This document shows, in pieces, positions 35,873 through 43,763 of a stretch of 64,000 nt of DNA (its first letter is position 1; every line of letters starts with the position of its first letter). Location of the stretch: assembly GCF_000204645.1 (NCBI RefSeq), contig NC_015422.1, positions 4,913,001-4,977,000 on the forward strand, read 5' to 3'. The position numbers and the translations under genes were made by a program. The DNA is from Alicycliphilus denitrificans K601 (lineage in GTDB: Bacteria; Pseudomonadota; Gammaproteobacteria; Burkholderiales; Burkholderiaceae_C). The notes under the pieces were generated by a model, which searched no databases, was not told the origin of the DNA, and was given only the letters and a program-made list of their open reading frames with translations.

Positions 35873-37284
35873 TGCGGCGCTTCGCGGTATTCCACGTAGG
35901 CGCGGGCGCGCGCCTCCTGGATCCAGGTGGTGAAGGCCTCGTCGAGCTTTTTCTCGCGCACGGCGTCGCGCACCATGTCGCGCTGCTCGCGCTGCGTCAG
36001 CTTCGCCTCGCGGCGTTCGAGCAGCTGGATCAGGTGCACGCCGAAGCGCGACACCACGGGCTGGCTGATCTCGCCGGGCCGAAGCGCGTTGAGCGCCTCC
36101 TGGAATTCGGGCACGTAGCGCCCGGGCCCGGCCCAGCCCAGGTCGCCGCCGTCCTTGGCACTGCCGTCCTGCGAATACTCGCGTGCCAGCGTGGCGAAGT
36201 CGGCTTGGCCGCGCAGCACGCGCTGGCGCAGGTCTTCCAGGCGCTCGGCCGCCTGGCGTTCCGACAGCCCGGAGCCCACGCGCAGCAGGATGTGGCGCGC
36301 GTGGCTTTGCACGGCCATCGTGGGCACGCCGCCCTGGCTCCTGTCCACCACCTTCAGGATGTGGAAGCCCGCGGGCGAGCGCAGCGGGCCGACGATGCTG
36401 CCCACCGCCGCCTGCTGCACTGCGGTCACGAACAGCTCGGGATAGCGGTCGAGCGGGCGCAGGCCCAGCAGGCCGCCGCCGGAGCCCTCGGGCACGTCGG
36501 AATACTCCTGCACCAGCACGCCGAAGTCCCCGCCGGCGCGCAGCTTGTCCAGCACCTCCTGGGCGCGGGCCGCGCGCCTGGCGACCTCTTCGGGGCTGGC
36601 GCCCTCGGGCACCTTGACGAGGATGTGGCCCAGGTTGATCTCCATCTTGCCGGGGCCGGCGGTCTTCTGCTGGTCCTGCAGGTACTGGTCCACCTCCAGG
36701 TCGCTCACGCGCACGCGCGACTCCACGTCGCGCTCGCGCACGCGCAGGGCCAGCAGCTGGTTGCGCAGTTCCTCGCGGAAGCGCTCCTTGCTGATGCCGT
36801 CTGCCGCCAGGCGCCGGTGCATCTCGTCCACGCTCACGTCGTTCTGCCGGGCCACGTTCTGCTCGGCCTGGTTGACGGCGTAGTCGTCCACCTTGATTCC
36901 GCCTTCCTTGGCGAGCTGGACCTGGATCTTCTCCAGAATCAGGCGTTCGAGCACTTCCTTGACCAGCACTTCGTGCGGCGGCATGGCCGCGCCCTGGCCG
37001 CTCAGCTGCTGCGCCACGCGCTCGGCGCGCTGGCGCACCTCGTTGTTGGTGATGGGCTCGGAGTTGACCACCGCCACGATGTAGTCGGCCTGGCGCACCG
37101 CGGGGCTGGTCGCGCCGGCCGGCGGCAGCAGGGTCGCCGTGGAAGAGGGCAGGCGCTGCAGCCCGGCGGAGCCCGAGGGCCGCAGCCCCTGGGCCTGGGC
37201 GGCGGGCGCCAGCACGGCCGCGGCGGTCAGGCAGGCCAGGGCCAGGGTCGAAGCTCGGTGGTTCATGGCGTGGAGGAAATTCAT
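35869..37284 (-). CDS. surA: Periplasmic chaperone/peptidyl-prolyl isomerase SurA
   Basis: A 471-residue SurA with a signal peptide ending PAAQAQ. The N-terminal chaperone domain has [63 protein letters not shown] and [23 protein letters not shown]. Two parvulin domains follow ([13 protein letters not shown]...; [23 protein letters not shown]...). It escorts outer-membrane beta-barrels, including LptD, encoded just upstream. The start may be 37284 or 37266 ([10 protein letters not shown]); neither has a good ribosome site. It is coupled to ksgA. Confidence 0.95.
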   Translation of the reverse strand: MNFLHAMNHRASTLALACLTAAAVLAPAAQAQGLRPSGSAGLQRLPSSTATLLPPAGATSPAVRQADYIVAVVNSEPITNNEVRQRAERVAQQLSGQGAAMPPHEVLVKEVLERLILEKIQVQLAKEGGIKVDDYAVNQAEQNVARQNDVSVDEMHRRLAADGISKERFREELRNQLLALRVRERDVESRVRVSDLEVDQYLQDQQKTAGPGKMEINLGHILVKVPEGASPEEVARRAARAQEVLDKLRAGGDFGVLVQEYSDVPEGSGGGLLGLRPLDRYPELFVTAVQQAAVGSIVGPLRSPAGFHILKVVDRSQGGVPTMAVQSHARHILLRVGSGLSERQAAERLEDLRQRVLRGQADFATLAREYSQDGSAKDGGDLGWAGPGRYVPEFQEALNALRPGEISQPVVSRFGVHLIQLLERREAKLTQREQRDMVRDAVREKKLDEAFTTWIQEARARAYVEYREAPQ

Positions 37285-37317
37285 GGGGTAGCAAGGCTGC
37301 CGGGCGGACGCAGCATG

Positions 37318-39762
37318 TCAATCGTATTGGGAGAAACGGCTGGGGATGGCCACGTCCTCGCGCAGGAGCTTGTAGCGCGGCACGTATTGCCTCAGGATGG
37401 CCAGCGGGTTGGCCCCGAGCGACAGGCGCGAGAAGCCGACGAACTCGATCTGGAACATGAGCCGGGTGCTGGCCGTGATCTGGCTGCTCTGCAGGCGCTC
37501 GAGCACCACGCGGCCGATCCAGCAGCAGCTCTCGTACTCCAGGCCGACCACGGTGTCTACGAGCTTGCGGTCCTGCAGGCTGTAGTTGAGCCGGCCCACG
37601 CTGTACCAGCGGCCCGCGCGCTCCTTGCCGCCCCGGTCGCCGCCCCACAGGTCGCTGAGGGGCCATTGCCAGCCCACGTCGACCTGCTCGCTGGGCACGG
37701 TGATCAGGTCGGTCACCTTCTGCATGCGGTAGGCCGCGCTCACCGTGCGGTAGCTGCCGGGCGAGTAGTGCACCCCCACCGTGGTGCGCAGCGAGCGTCC
37801 GGTCTTGGGGTTGTACTGCACCGTGGAGTCCAGGCCCCACTGCGGCGTCCAGTTGATGCTCGCGCCCAGCAGCACGTCCGACAGCCGCTCGCTGGCCGGC
37901 GTGCCGCCCGGCAGGGTCACCTTCTGGTCGGCGAAGCGCAGGCGCTGCGCCACACCCAGGCGCGCGGCCTCGGCGCCCGTCTCGGGGTGGATCAGGCGCG
38001 TGGTCACGCCCAGCGTGAGCAGGTTGTTGTCCGCGATCCGGTCGTTGCCGCCGAAGGCGTTCTCGGTATAGATGGAGGCGAAGTTGAAGTCGTTGGCCGC
38101 CGTGTCGTACACCGGCAGCATGCTCTGGTCGCGGTACGGTGTGTAGGTGTAGAAGGCGCGCGGCTCCAGCGTCTGCAGGTAGTCGCCGCCGAAGAAGCGC
38201 GCGTCGCGCTCGAACACCAGGCCGCTGTCCAGGCTGAAGGTGGGCAGCGTGCGGCTGGCCGTGCGTTGGCCGTTGGAGAGCGACTCGTCGAATTCGTACT
38301 GCGTGGCATGCAGCTGCAGGCGCGGCGTGATGAAGCCCGACGGCGCGAGGAAGGGCCGGCTGATCTGCGCCACGGCGTAGCTGCGCCGGCCGTTGGGCTG
38401 CGCGTAGTACCTGCGGTCCGCCTCGAAGCTCGTGTAATCCGCCTCCACCGTCGCGTCCAGGCCGCCGCCGAGCTGCGCGGGCGCGTAGCGCCAGTGCAGC
38501 TGGGGCATGCGGTCGTAGGGCGGGGTGATGGGCGCGGTCACGTCCTGCAGCGTCTGCCACTTGAGGGTGCGCAGGCTCAGCTGGTGCTCGCCGCGCGCCC
38601 AGTTCAGCGACGCCTCGCCCGGCAGCAGGCGCTGGGTGAGCTGGTTGCCGCCCATGCCCATGCCGGCCAGGCCGCTGGTGCGCGGCGAGAAGTCGCGCCA
38701 GTAGTCGTCGTCGCTCACGCGCCGCACGTTCAGGTTCAGCCCCACGTCGCCCGCGGGCGTGCCGAGCGTGGCGCGGTGGCGCACGCCATAGGCCCAGCGG
38801 TCGCGCTCGCGCAACTGGTCGCGGGGCAGGTAGCTGGCGTTGAGCTCTCCGCTGTAGCGCGGTTCGAGGTAGCGAAATTCGCCCGCCAGCCCCACGCCGC
38901 GCCGGCTCATGACCAGGGGGGTGATGGTGGCGTCGCGGTTGGGCGCGATGTTCCAGTAATAGGGCTGGATGTATTCCACGCCGCTCACGCTGTCCAGGCC
39001 GATGGTGGGCGGCAGCAGGCCGGACTTGCGCCGCTCCGACAGCGGAAAGCTGATGTTCCCCATGGGCAGCACGGGCACGCCCTTGAACTCCAGCACGCCG
39101 TCCTCGGCCGTGCCCACGTCCTCCGCGCGGTCCAGGCGGATGGTCTTGGCGTGGATGATCCAGTCGGGCTTCCAGCTGGCCTCGTCGGTGCGCTCGCAGG
39201 TGGTGTAGGTAGCGTTGTGCACCACCGAGCGGTCGCGGTCCACGAAGTCCACGCGCGTGGCCTCGCCATGGGCCGCGGTCTCCAGGAAGCGGTAGCGCGC
39301 GTCGCTGAAGAAACCGCTGAAGGCGTCCACGCGCAAGTCCAGCAGCGTGCCGTCGTAGAGGTTGCCGGCGCGGTTGATGTGCACGTGGCCGCGCGCCTTG
39401 GCGCGATCGTCGGCCACGTCGTACTCCATCTCGTCGGCATGGATCACGGTGTCGCCGCGGCGCAGCTCGGCGTTGCCCTCGACCGTGGCCCGGATGTCGG
39501 GCTGGCCCGTGACGCGGTCGCCGCGCACGAACACGGGCAGCTGCGAGCGCACGTCGTCGGGCAGGGTCTCCTGCAGCCGCGGGCTGGAACGCAGCGCGGG
39601 CGGCGCCTCGGCCTGCTCCGAGGCACTCCCGCCCGCCTGGGCCAGCGCGGCCAGCGGCACGCCGCACAGCATCAGGGCTGCCAGGCGCGCCAGTGGTGCG
39701 CGGCGCGCTGGCGGGGCGGACATGGTGGCGGGCAGGGCGTGGGGCAAGAGGGAACGATCCAT
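37318..39762 (-). CDS. lptD: LPS-assembly outer-membrane protein LptD
   Basis: An 814-residue LptD. After a signal peptide ([22 protein letters not shown]) comes the periplasmic OstA-like domain ([42 protein letters not shown]), then [25 protein letters not shown] and a long beta-barrel ending [28 protein letters not shown]. Cysteines in YTTCER and in YESCCWIG are positioned for the N-to-C domain disulfides known in LptD. With LptE it inserts LPS into the outer leaflet. ATG 39762 is preferred; 39855 would overlap amgK. It is the first gene of the lptD-surA-ksgA operon. Confidence 0.96.
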   Translation of the reverse strand: MDRSLLPHALPATMSAPPARRAPLARLAALMLCGVPLAALAQAGGSASEQAEAPPALRSSPRLQETLPDDVRSQLPVFVRGDRVTGQPDIRATVEGNAELRRGDTVIHADEMEYDVADDRAKARGHVHINRAGNLYDGTLLDLRVDAFSGFFSDARYRFLETAAHGEATRVDFVDRDRSVVHNATYTTCERTDEASWKPDWIIHAKTIRLDRAEDVGTAEDGVLEFKGVPVLPMGNISFPLSERRKSGLLPPTIGLDSVSGVEYIQPYYWNIAPNRDATITPLVMSRRGVGLAGEFRYLEPRYSGELNASYLPRDQLRERDRWAYGVRHRATLGTPAGDVGLNLNVRRVSDDDYWRDFSPRTSGLAGMGMGGNQLTQRLLPGEASLNWARGEHQLSLRTLKWQTLQDVTAPITPPYDRMPQLHWRYAPAQLGGGLDATVEADYTSFEADRRYYAQPNGRRSYAVAQISRPFLAPSGFITPRLQLHATQYEFDESLSNGQRTASRTLPTFSLDSGLVFERDARFFGGDYLQTLEPRAFYTYTPYRDQSMLPVYDTAANDFNFASIYTENAFGGNDRIADNNLLTLGVTTRLIHPETGAEAARLGVAQRLRFADQKVTLPGGTPASERLSDVLLGASINWTPQWGLDSTVQYNPKTGRSLRTTVGVHYSPGSYRTVSAAYRMQKVTDLITVPSEQVDVGWQWPLSDLWGGDRGGKERAGRWYSVGRLNYSLQDRKLVDTVVGLEYESCCWIGRVVLERLQSSQITASTRLMFQIEFVGFSRLSLGANPLAILRQYVPRYKLLREDVAIPSRFSQYD

Positions 39763-39792
39763 GGATTGCGCGGGTCGGCGTTGCGCCGCGGG

Positions 39793-39825
39793 CCACCCGG
39801 CCGGGTGGGACCGGGTTTGTAGAAT
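39793..39825 (+). promoter_or_regulatory. Divergent lptD/amgK control region with a perfect 16-bp palindrome
   Basis: CCACCCGGCCGGGTGG (39793-39808) is a perfect palindrome in the 73-base space between lptD and amgK. TAGAAT at 39820-39825 could be a -10 box for amgK, leaving almost no 5-prime leader before its ATG at 39836. No matching -35 box is clear. Chance palindromes are not rare at this GC content, so confidence is low. Confidence 0.35.
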
Positions 39826-39835
39826 TGGATTATCC

Positions 39836-40951
39836 ATGAGCCACCCCTCCCCCATCTCCCCGGCCGCCGTACCCGGCGACGCCCGCGCCGTGCATTGGAA
39901 CGACCCCGCCCGCCAGGCCGCCTTCGAGGCCTGGCTCGCCCCGCTGGCGGCCGCGCAGGGCCTGCTGCCGGCCAGCCTGCGCCCGGCGTCGGCGGATGCG
40001 AGCTTCCGGCGCTACCTGCGCCTGGACGCGCAGGACGGCGCCAGCCGCATCATCATGGATGCGCCGCCCGACAAGGAGGACTGCCGCCCCTTCGTCCACG
40101 TGCAGGGCCTGATGCGGGCCGCGGGCCTGCCCGTGCCACAGATCCACGCCTGGGACGAGGCCCACGGCTTCATGCTGCTGTCCGACCTGGGCGCGCAAAC
40201 GGCCATAGAGCGCCTGGACCCGGCCAACCCCCAGGCCGCCCACGCCTGGTACCTGCAGGCCGTGGACCTGCTCATCGACTGGCAGCGCGCCAGCCGCCCC
40301 GGCGTGCTGCCGGCCTACGACGACGCTCTGCTGCGCCGCGAGCTGCTGCTGTTTCCCGACTGGTACGTCGCGCGCCACCGCCAGGCCACGCTGACCGACG
40401 CCCAGCAGGCCACTCTGGCCAAGGCGTTCGACGCCATCGTGGCGCAGAACCTGGCCGCGCCGCGCGTGTTCGTGCATCGCGACTTCATGATGCGCAACCT
40501 CATGGTCGGCGAAGGCGGGCGCCTGGGCGTGCTCGACTTCCAGGACGCGGTGCACGGCCCCGTGACCTACGACATCGCCAGCCTGATGCGCGACGCCTTC
40601 ATCAGCTGGGAAGAGGATTTCGTCATCGACATTACCGTGCGTTACTGGGAGAAGGCCCGGCGCGCGGGCATCCTCGGCGCTGCGAGCGAGAGCGGCTGGG
40701 GCGCGGATTTCGGCGACTTCTACCGCGCCGTGGACTGGATGGCGCTGCAGCGCCACCTGAAGGTGGCCGGCATCTTCGCGCGGCTGACGCTGCGCGACGG
40801 CAAGCCCAAGTACCTGCAGGACGCGCCGCGCTTCATCGCCTACATCCGCCAGACAGCCGGGCGCTACCGCGAGCTCTCGCCGCTGCTGCGGCTGGTGGAC
40901 GAGATCGAAGGCACGCAGGCCGCCATGGGCTACGCCTTCGGGCGCGTCTAG
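39836..40951 (+). CDS. amgK: AmgK-like cell-wall-recycling sugar kinase (aminoglycoside phosphotransferase fold)
   Basis: A 371-residue kinase of the aminoglycoside phosphotransferase fold. Key motifs are SADASFRRYLRL, the catalytic loop VFVHRDFMMRNLMV and metal site VLDFQDAVHGPVTYDIASLMRD. The location divergent from lptD and the PPDKEDCRPFVHVQGLM block fit AmgK, which phosphorylates N-acetylmuramic acid/N-acetylglucosamine at C1 in peptidoglycan recycling. In many relatives the uridylyltransferase gene murU follows directly. Here a dispersed repeat and rsmE follow instead. The start has almost no leader before a possible -10 box. Confidence 0.85.
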   Translation: MSHPSPISPAAVPGDARAVHWNDPARQAAFEAWLAPLAAAQGLLPASLRPASADASFRRYLRLDAQDGASRIIMDAPPDKEDCRPFVHVQGLMRAAGLPVPQIHAWDEAHGFMLLSDLGAQTAIERLDPANPQAAHAWYLQAVDLLIDWQRASRPGVLPAYDDALLRRELLLFPDWYVARHRQATLTDAQQATLAKAFDAIVAQNLAAPRVFVHRDFMMRNLMVGEGGRLGVLDFQDAVHGPVTYDIASLMRDAFISWEEDFVIDITVRYWEKARRAGILGAASESGWGADFGDFYRAVDWMALQRHLKVAGIFARLTLRDGKPKYLQDAPRFIAYIRQTAGRYRELSPLLRLVDEIEGTQAAMGYAFGRV

Positions 40952-40962
40952 TTCTACAAGAG

Positions 40963-41012
40963 AAATCGGCCTCCAGCGCTTGCTGGTCAAGCACTGGCAG
41001 CTACTTTTTTTG
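40963..41012 (-). repeat. Dispersed palindromic repeat, copy 7, between amgK and rsmE
   Basis: On the plus strand: ATCGGCCTCCAGCGCTTGCT, then TCAAGCACTGGCAGCTACTTTTTTT. The hairpin followed by seven T could act as a terminator for amgK. Its end is only 6-7 bases from the rsmE start, so it replaces the usual ribosome-site region. Confidence 0.85.
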
Positions 41013-41018
41013 ATGCAC

Positions 41019-41732
41019 ATGCCACGTTTTCACTGCCCCCTGTCCCTGGCCGCCGGCGCGCGCATCGCGCTGCCGCCCACGGCCGCGCGCCACGTGCAGG
41101 TGCTGCGCCTGCAGCCGGGCGACGCGCTCACGCTGTTCAACGGCGAGGGCGGCGAATGGACCGCCACCGTGGCGCGCATGGGCCGCAGCGACGTGGAGGT
41201 GGAGGTGGGCGCCCACGCGCCCGTGGAGCGCGAGGCCGCGCGCGCCGTGCACCTCGTCGTGGGCATGCCCGCCAACGAGCGCATGGACTGGCTCGTGGAA
41301 AAGGCCACCGAGCTGGGGGCCGCCAGCATCCAGCCGATTGCCGCGGCGCGCAGCGTGCTCAAGCTTGCGGGCGAGCGCGCCGCCAAGCGCCAGCAGCACT
41401 GGCAGGCCATCGCCGTGGCCGCGTGCGAGCAGTGCGGACGCAACCGCGTGCCGCCGGTCGCCGCGCCGCTGCTGCTCTCCGACTGGCTGCGCCAGAGCGC
41501 CCCCGAAGGCGCGCGCCTGGTGCTCTCCCTGCGCGACGGCGCGCGGGCGCTGCGCGAGGCCGCAGGCGGCGCGGGCGCCGTCTGGGTGCTGCACGGCCCC
41601 GAGGGCGGCCTCACGGCGCAGGAGGAAGACGCCGCGCTCGCCCAAGGCTTCGAGCCCGCGAGCCTGGGCGCGCGCGTGCTGCGGGCCGAGACGGCATCCG
41701 TCGCCGCGCTGGCCGTGCTGGGGCTGGCCTGA
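41019..41732 (+). CDS. rsmE: 16S rRNA (uracil1498-N3)-methyltransferase
   Basis: A 237-residue RsmE, a knotted SPOUT methyltransferase. It begins MPRFHCP and shows LPPTAARHVQVLRLQPGDALTLFNGEGGEW (PUA-like domain). Next are VVGMPANERMDWLVEKATELGAASIQPIAAARSV, WQAIAVAACEQCGRNRVP, WVLHGPEGGLTAQE and the knot end LGARVLRAETASVAALAVL. It methylates U1498 of 16S rRNA. A start two codons earlier (41013) is possible. No Shine-Dalgarno is visible since a repeat abuts the start. Its stop overlaps the next gene start (TGATG), coupling rsmE to the condensin-like operon. Confidence 0.95.
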   Translation: MPRFHCPLSLAAGARIALPPTAARHVQVLRLQPGDALTLFNGEGGEWTATVARMGRSDVEVEVGAHAPVEREAARAVHLVVGMPANERMDWLVEKATELGAASIQPIAAARSVLKLAGERAAKRQQHWQAIAVAACEQCGRNRVPPVAAPLLLSDWLRQSAPEGARLVLSLRDGARALREAAGGAGAVWVLHGPEGGLTAQEEDAALAQGFEPASLGARVLRAETASVAALAVLGLA

Positions 41733-43066
41733 TGCACGTGGAGATGATGGACGAAGGCGCCGAACTCGGCGCGCTGGCCGACTTTTTCCGCGACGGCGCC
41801 CAGTTCGGCGACGCCGCCGCCGACGCGCCGCTGCTCGGGCGCCTTGCGCGCCAGCAGGCGCTCACGCAGGCATTGAGCGGCCTGTTCCACGGCCCCGCCG
41901 CGCTCGTGCAGCTGCGCGTGTGGGTGTTTCTGCAGCTTGCCTCGCAGGGCGACGCGCAGTGGCCGCGCGAGCGCATCGACGAGCTGTTCCACGCGCTGCG
42001 CCCCGAGGCGCTGGAGACCGTGCTCAAGCGCCTGCGCGACGTGGAACTGCTCGCCTGGGACGAAACCCAGCGCGCCTACGCCCTGCCCCCGCTGGCCCAG
42101 CGCGTGGCCGCGCTGCTCGCGCCGCTGGCCGCCGAGCAGCCGGGTGACGACGAAGACGGCGGCGAGCTGGCCGCGCTGCTCGGCCAGGTGGTCGGAGCCA
42201 ACCAGCTCGGCAGCCTGGACGCAGGCCAGGTGCAGATGCTGCACGCCCAGCTCGCGCGGCTGCACGGCGAGTTCGCCGACGCGATCGCCAGCGGCTCCGA
42301 ATTCCGCCTGCGCGAGGCGCGCAAGCGCTACGACCGCGCGGCCCTGCTCATCGACCGCGCGTCGGAAGCCATCAGCGCCATCATCGGCAACGCGCAAGGC
42401 CACGTCCTGCTGGAGCGCGCCGCGCGCGGCCTGGGCCAGGCCCAGTCGCGCCTGCTGGCCATGGCCAGCCAGTTCAACCGCGCGCTGCAGCAGGTGGACC
42501 GCCAGCGCGTGACGCTGGGCACCACCGGCATCACCAGCACCGACGTGAAGCGCTGGCTGCAGGCCGCGCCGCAGCTGCACGCGCTGCTGCAGGGTGCCCT
42601 CGCCCGCCCCACGCAGCTCGCCACGATCGCGCCGCACGAACTGCTGGACGTGGCCGAGGCCGAGTTCGAGCGCGACCGCCCCGCGCAGCCCCAGGCCGAA
42701 GACCTGCCCGCGGCCCAGGCCGCGCCCACCGGCACCCTGGCCGCCGTGGCGCTGCCGCGCGAGCTCGACGACCTGAACCGCCTGTTCGAGGCCTGGGCGG
42801 CCGGGCCCGGCGATGAGGCGCGCACCGTGGCCCAGGCGCTGCTCGGCCCCCGCCCCGCCGCCACGCGCTACGCCCAGCTGGCCTACAAGGCCCAGCTCAT
42901 GCCGCTGCTCGGCGACCCGCAGGCGGCCGTGCTGCCCGGCGCCACCGGCCAGCTCGCGCGCCAGCCCTGGCGCGTGCAGTGGCAGCCCGAGGCCGAGCGC
43001 CTGGACCACGACCAGGTGGAACTGCTCACGCTGGGAGTGCTGATGAAGGAAGAAACGAATGGATGA
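41732..43066 (+). CDS. Kleisin-like subunit of an SMC/condensin-type operon (MksF/JetA-like)
   Basis: A 444-residue mostly helical protein that I do not recognise by name. It has an N-terminal winged-helix-like stretch (ALVQLRVWVFLQLASQ...ELFHALRPEALETVLKRLRDVELLAWDETQRAYAL). A long coiled-coil middle follows (LRLHGEFADAI...LREARKRYDRAALLIDRASEAISAIIGN...LLERAARGLGQAQSRLLAMASQFNRALQQVDRQ). A variable linker leads to a C-terminal domain ending LTLGVLMKEE. This pattern and its place before a small winged-helix gene and an SMC ATPase fit the kleisin of MksBEF/MukBEF/Wadjet-type complexes. It overlaps rsmE by one base and the next gene by eight. Assignment is by architecture and gene order. Confidence 0.6.
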   Translation: MHVEMMDEGAELGALADFFRDGAQFGDAAADAPLLGRLARQQALTQALSGLFHGPAALVQLRVWVFLQLASQGDAQWPRERIDELFHALRPEALETVLKRLRDVELLAWDETQRAYALPPLAQRVAALLAPLAAEQPGDDEDGGELAALLGQVVGANQLGSLDAGQVQMLHAQLARLHGEFADAIASGSEFRLREARKRYDRAALLIDRASEAISAIIGNAQGHVLLERAARGLGQAQSRLLAMASQFNRALQQVDRQRVTLGTTGITSTDVKRWLQAAPQLHALLQGALARPTQLATIAPHELLDVAEAEFERDRPAQPQAEDLPAAQAAPTGTLAAVALPRELDDLNRLFEAWAAGPGDEARTVAQALLGPRPAATRYAQLAYKAQLMPLLGDPQAAVLPGATGQLARQPWRVQWQPEAERLDHDQVELLTLGVLMKEETNG

Positions 43067-43763
43067 CGCCGCCCTGCTGATCGCCGAACTGCTCACGCGC
43101 CGCTGGCTGCCGCGCAGCCACCGCCTGGTCAAGCGCGCGCTGGTCGACGCCGAGCTGTTCGCGCAGGTCGAGCAGCGCCTGGCCCAGAGCGGCCTGCGCT
43201 GGATGGACAGCATCTACGCCGACCACGTGAGCGTGGCCCTGCTGCCCGCCGCCGCCGCCACCGTGCTCGGCGAGGCGGGCGCCAACGCCAACAACAACCT
43301 CGACCTGCCGCGCGACGCGCAGGCGCTGCTCGTGGTGCTGTGGGCGCTGATCGTGCTGCCCAAGCGCGAGCGCCAGACCAGCCGCACCCTGGATGCCGAC
43401 GCGGGCCAGGACGACCTCTTCCCCGGCGCCAAGCCTTTGCCCTCGGCGCGCAGCGCAAGCCCCGTGCTCTCGTACAAGGCGCTGCTGGAGGACTACGGCC
43501 CGCAGCTCGGCAAGAAGCTGCGGCTGGACGCCAACCTCAAGCTGCTGGAGCGCCACGGCTTCATCCTGCGCCGCCAGGACGAGATCGCCGAGGGGCCGCT
43601 GCTGGACGTGCTGCTGGACTACGACGTGCTCGCCCCGCGCATCCTCGACGGCGCGCTGGCCGACGTGCTGGCGCGCGAGCGGGCGGTGGAAGAAGAATCC
43701 GAATCAAATCAAGCTCCAGCGCCCTCCAGTCAAGCGCTGGCAGCTATTAATACAGAAGCATAA
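43059..43763 (+). CDS. Small winged-helix (MksE/KITE-like) subunit of the condensin-type operon
   Basis: A 234-residue protein. It starts MDDAALLIAELLTRRWLPRSHRLVKRALVD and has two predicted helix-rich parts, including ALLVVLWALIVLPKRE and LSYKALLEDYGPQLGKKLRLDANLKLLERHGFILRRQDEIAEGPLLDVLLDYD. The second looks like a winged helix and fits the MksE/JetB type of KITE subunit that binds the kleisin. A gaagga site precedes the ATG. The last ~22 residues (SNQAPAPSSQALAAINTEA) are encoded by a dispersed repeat and are probably not part of the ancestral protein. The next gene starts with GTG immediately after its stop. Confidence 0.58.
   Translation: MDDAALLIAELLTRRWLPRSHRLVKRALVDAELFAQVEQRLAQSGLRWMDSIYADHVSVALLPAAAATVLGEAGANANNNLDLPRDAQALLVVLWALIVLPKRERQTSRTLDADAGQDDLFPGAKPLPSARSASPVLSYKALLEDYGPQLGKKLRLDANLKLLERHGFILRRQDEIAEGPLLDVLLDYDVLAPRILDGALADVLARERAVEEESESNQAPAPSSQALAAINTEA
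43703..43752 (-). repeat. Dispersed palindromic repeat, copy 8, forming a protein C-terminus
   Basis: On the plus strand: AATCAAGCTCCAGCGCCCTC, then CAAGCGCTGGCAGCTATTAAT. It lies in frame at the end of the small condensin subunit and 12 bases before the GTG start of the SMC gene, so it both extends one protein and occupies the translation-start region of the next. Confidence 0.82.

Noticed and set aside
35105..39796. A 1563-codon minus-strand open frame spanning ksgA, surA and lptD
   Set aside because: Only the ksgA part has family motifs. The rest is the wrong frame of surA and lptD and reads as Arg/Ala/Gly-rich low-complexity sequence.
35872..39822. A 1316-codon plus-strand open frame antisense to surA and lptD
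   Set aside because: No domain or ribosome site, and His/Ala/Val-rich composition typical of the complement of coding DNA.
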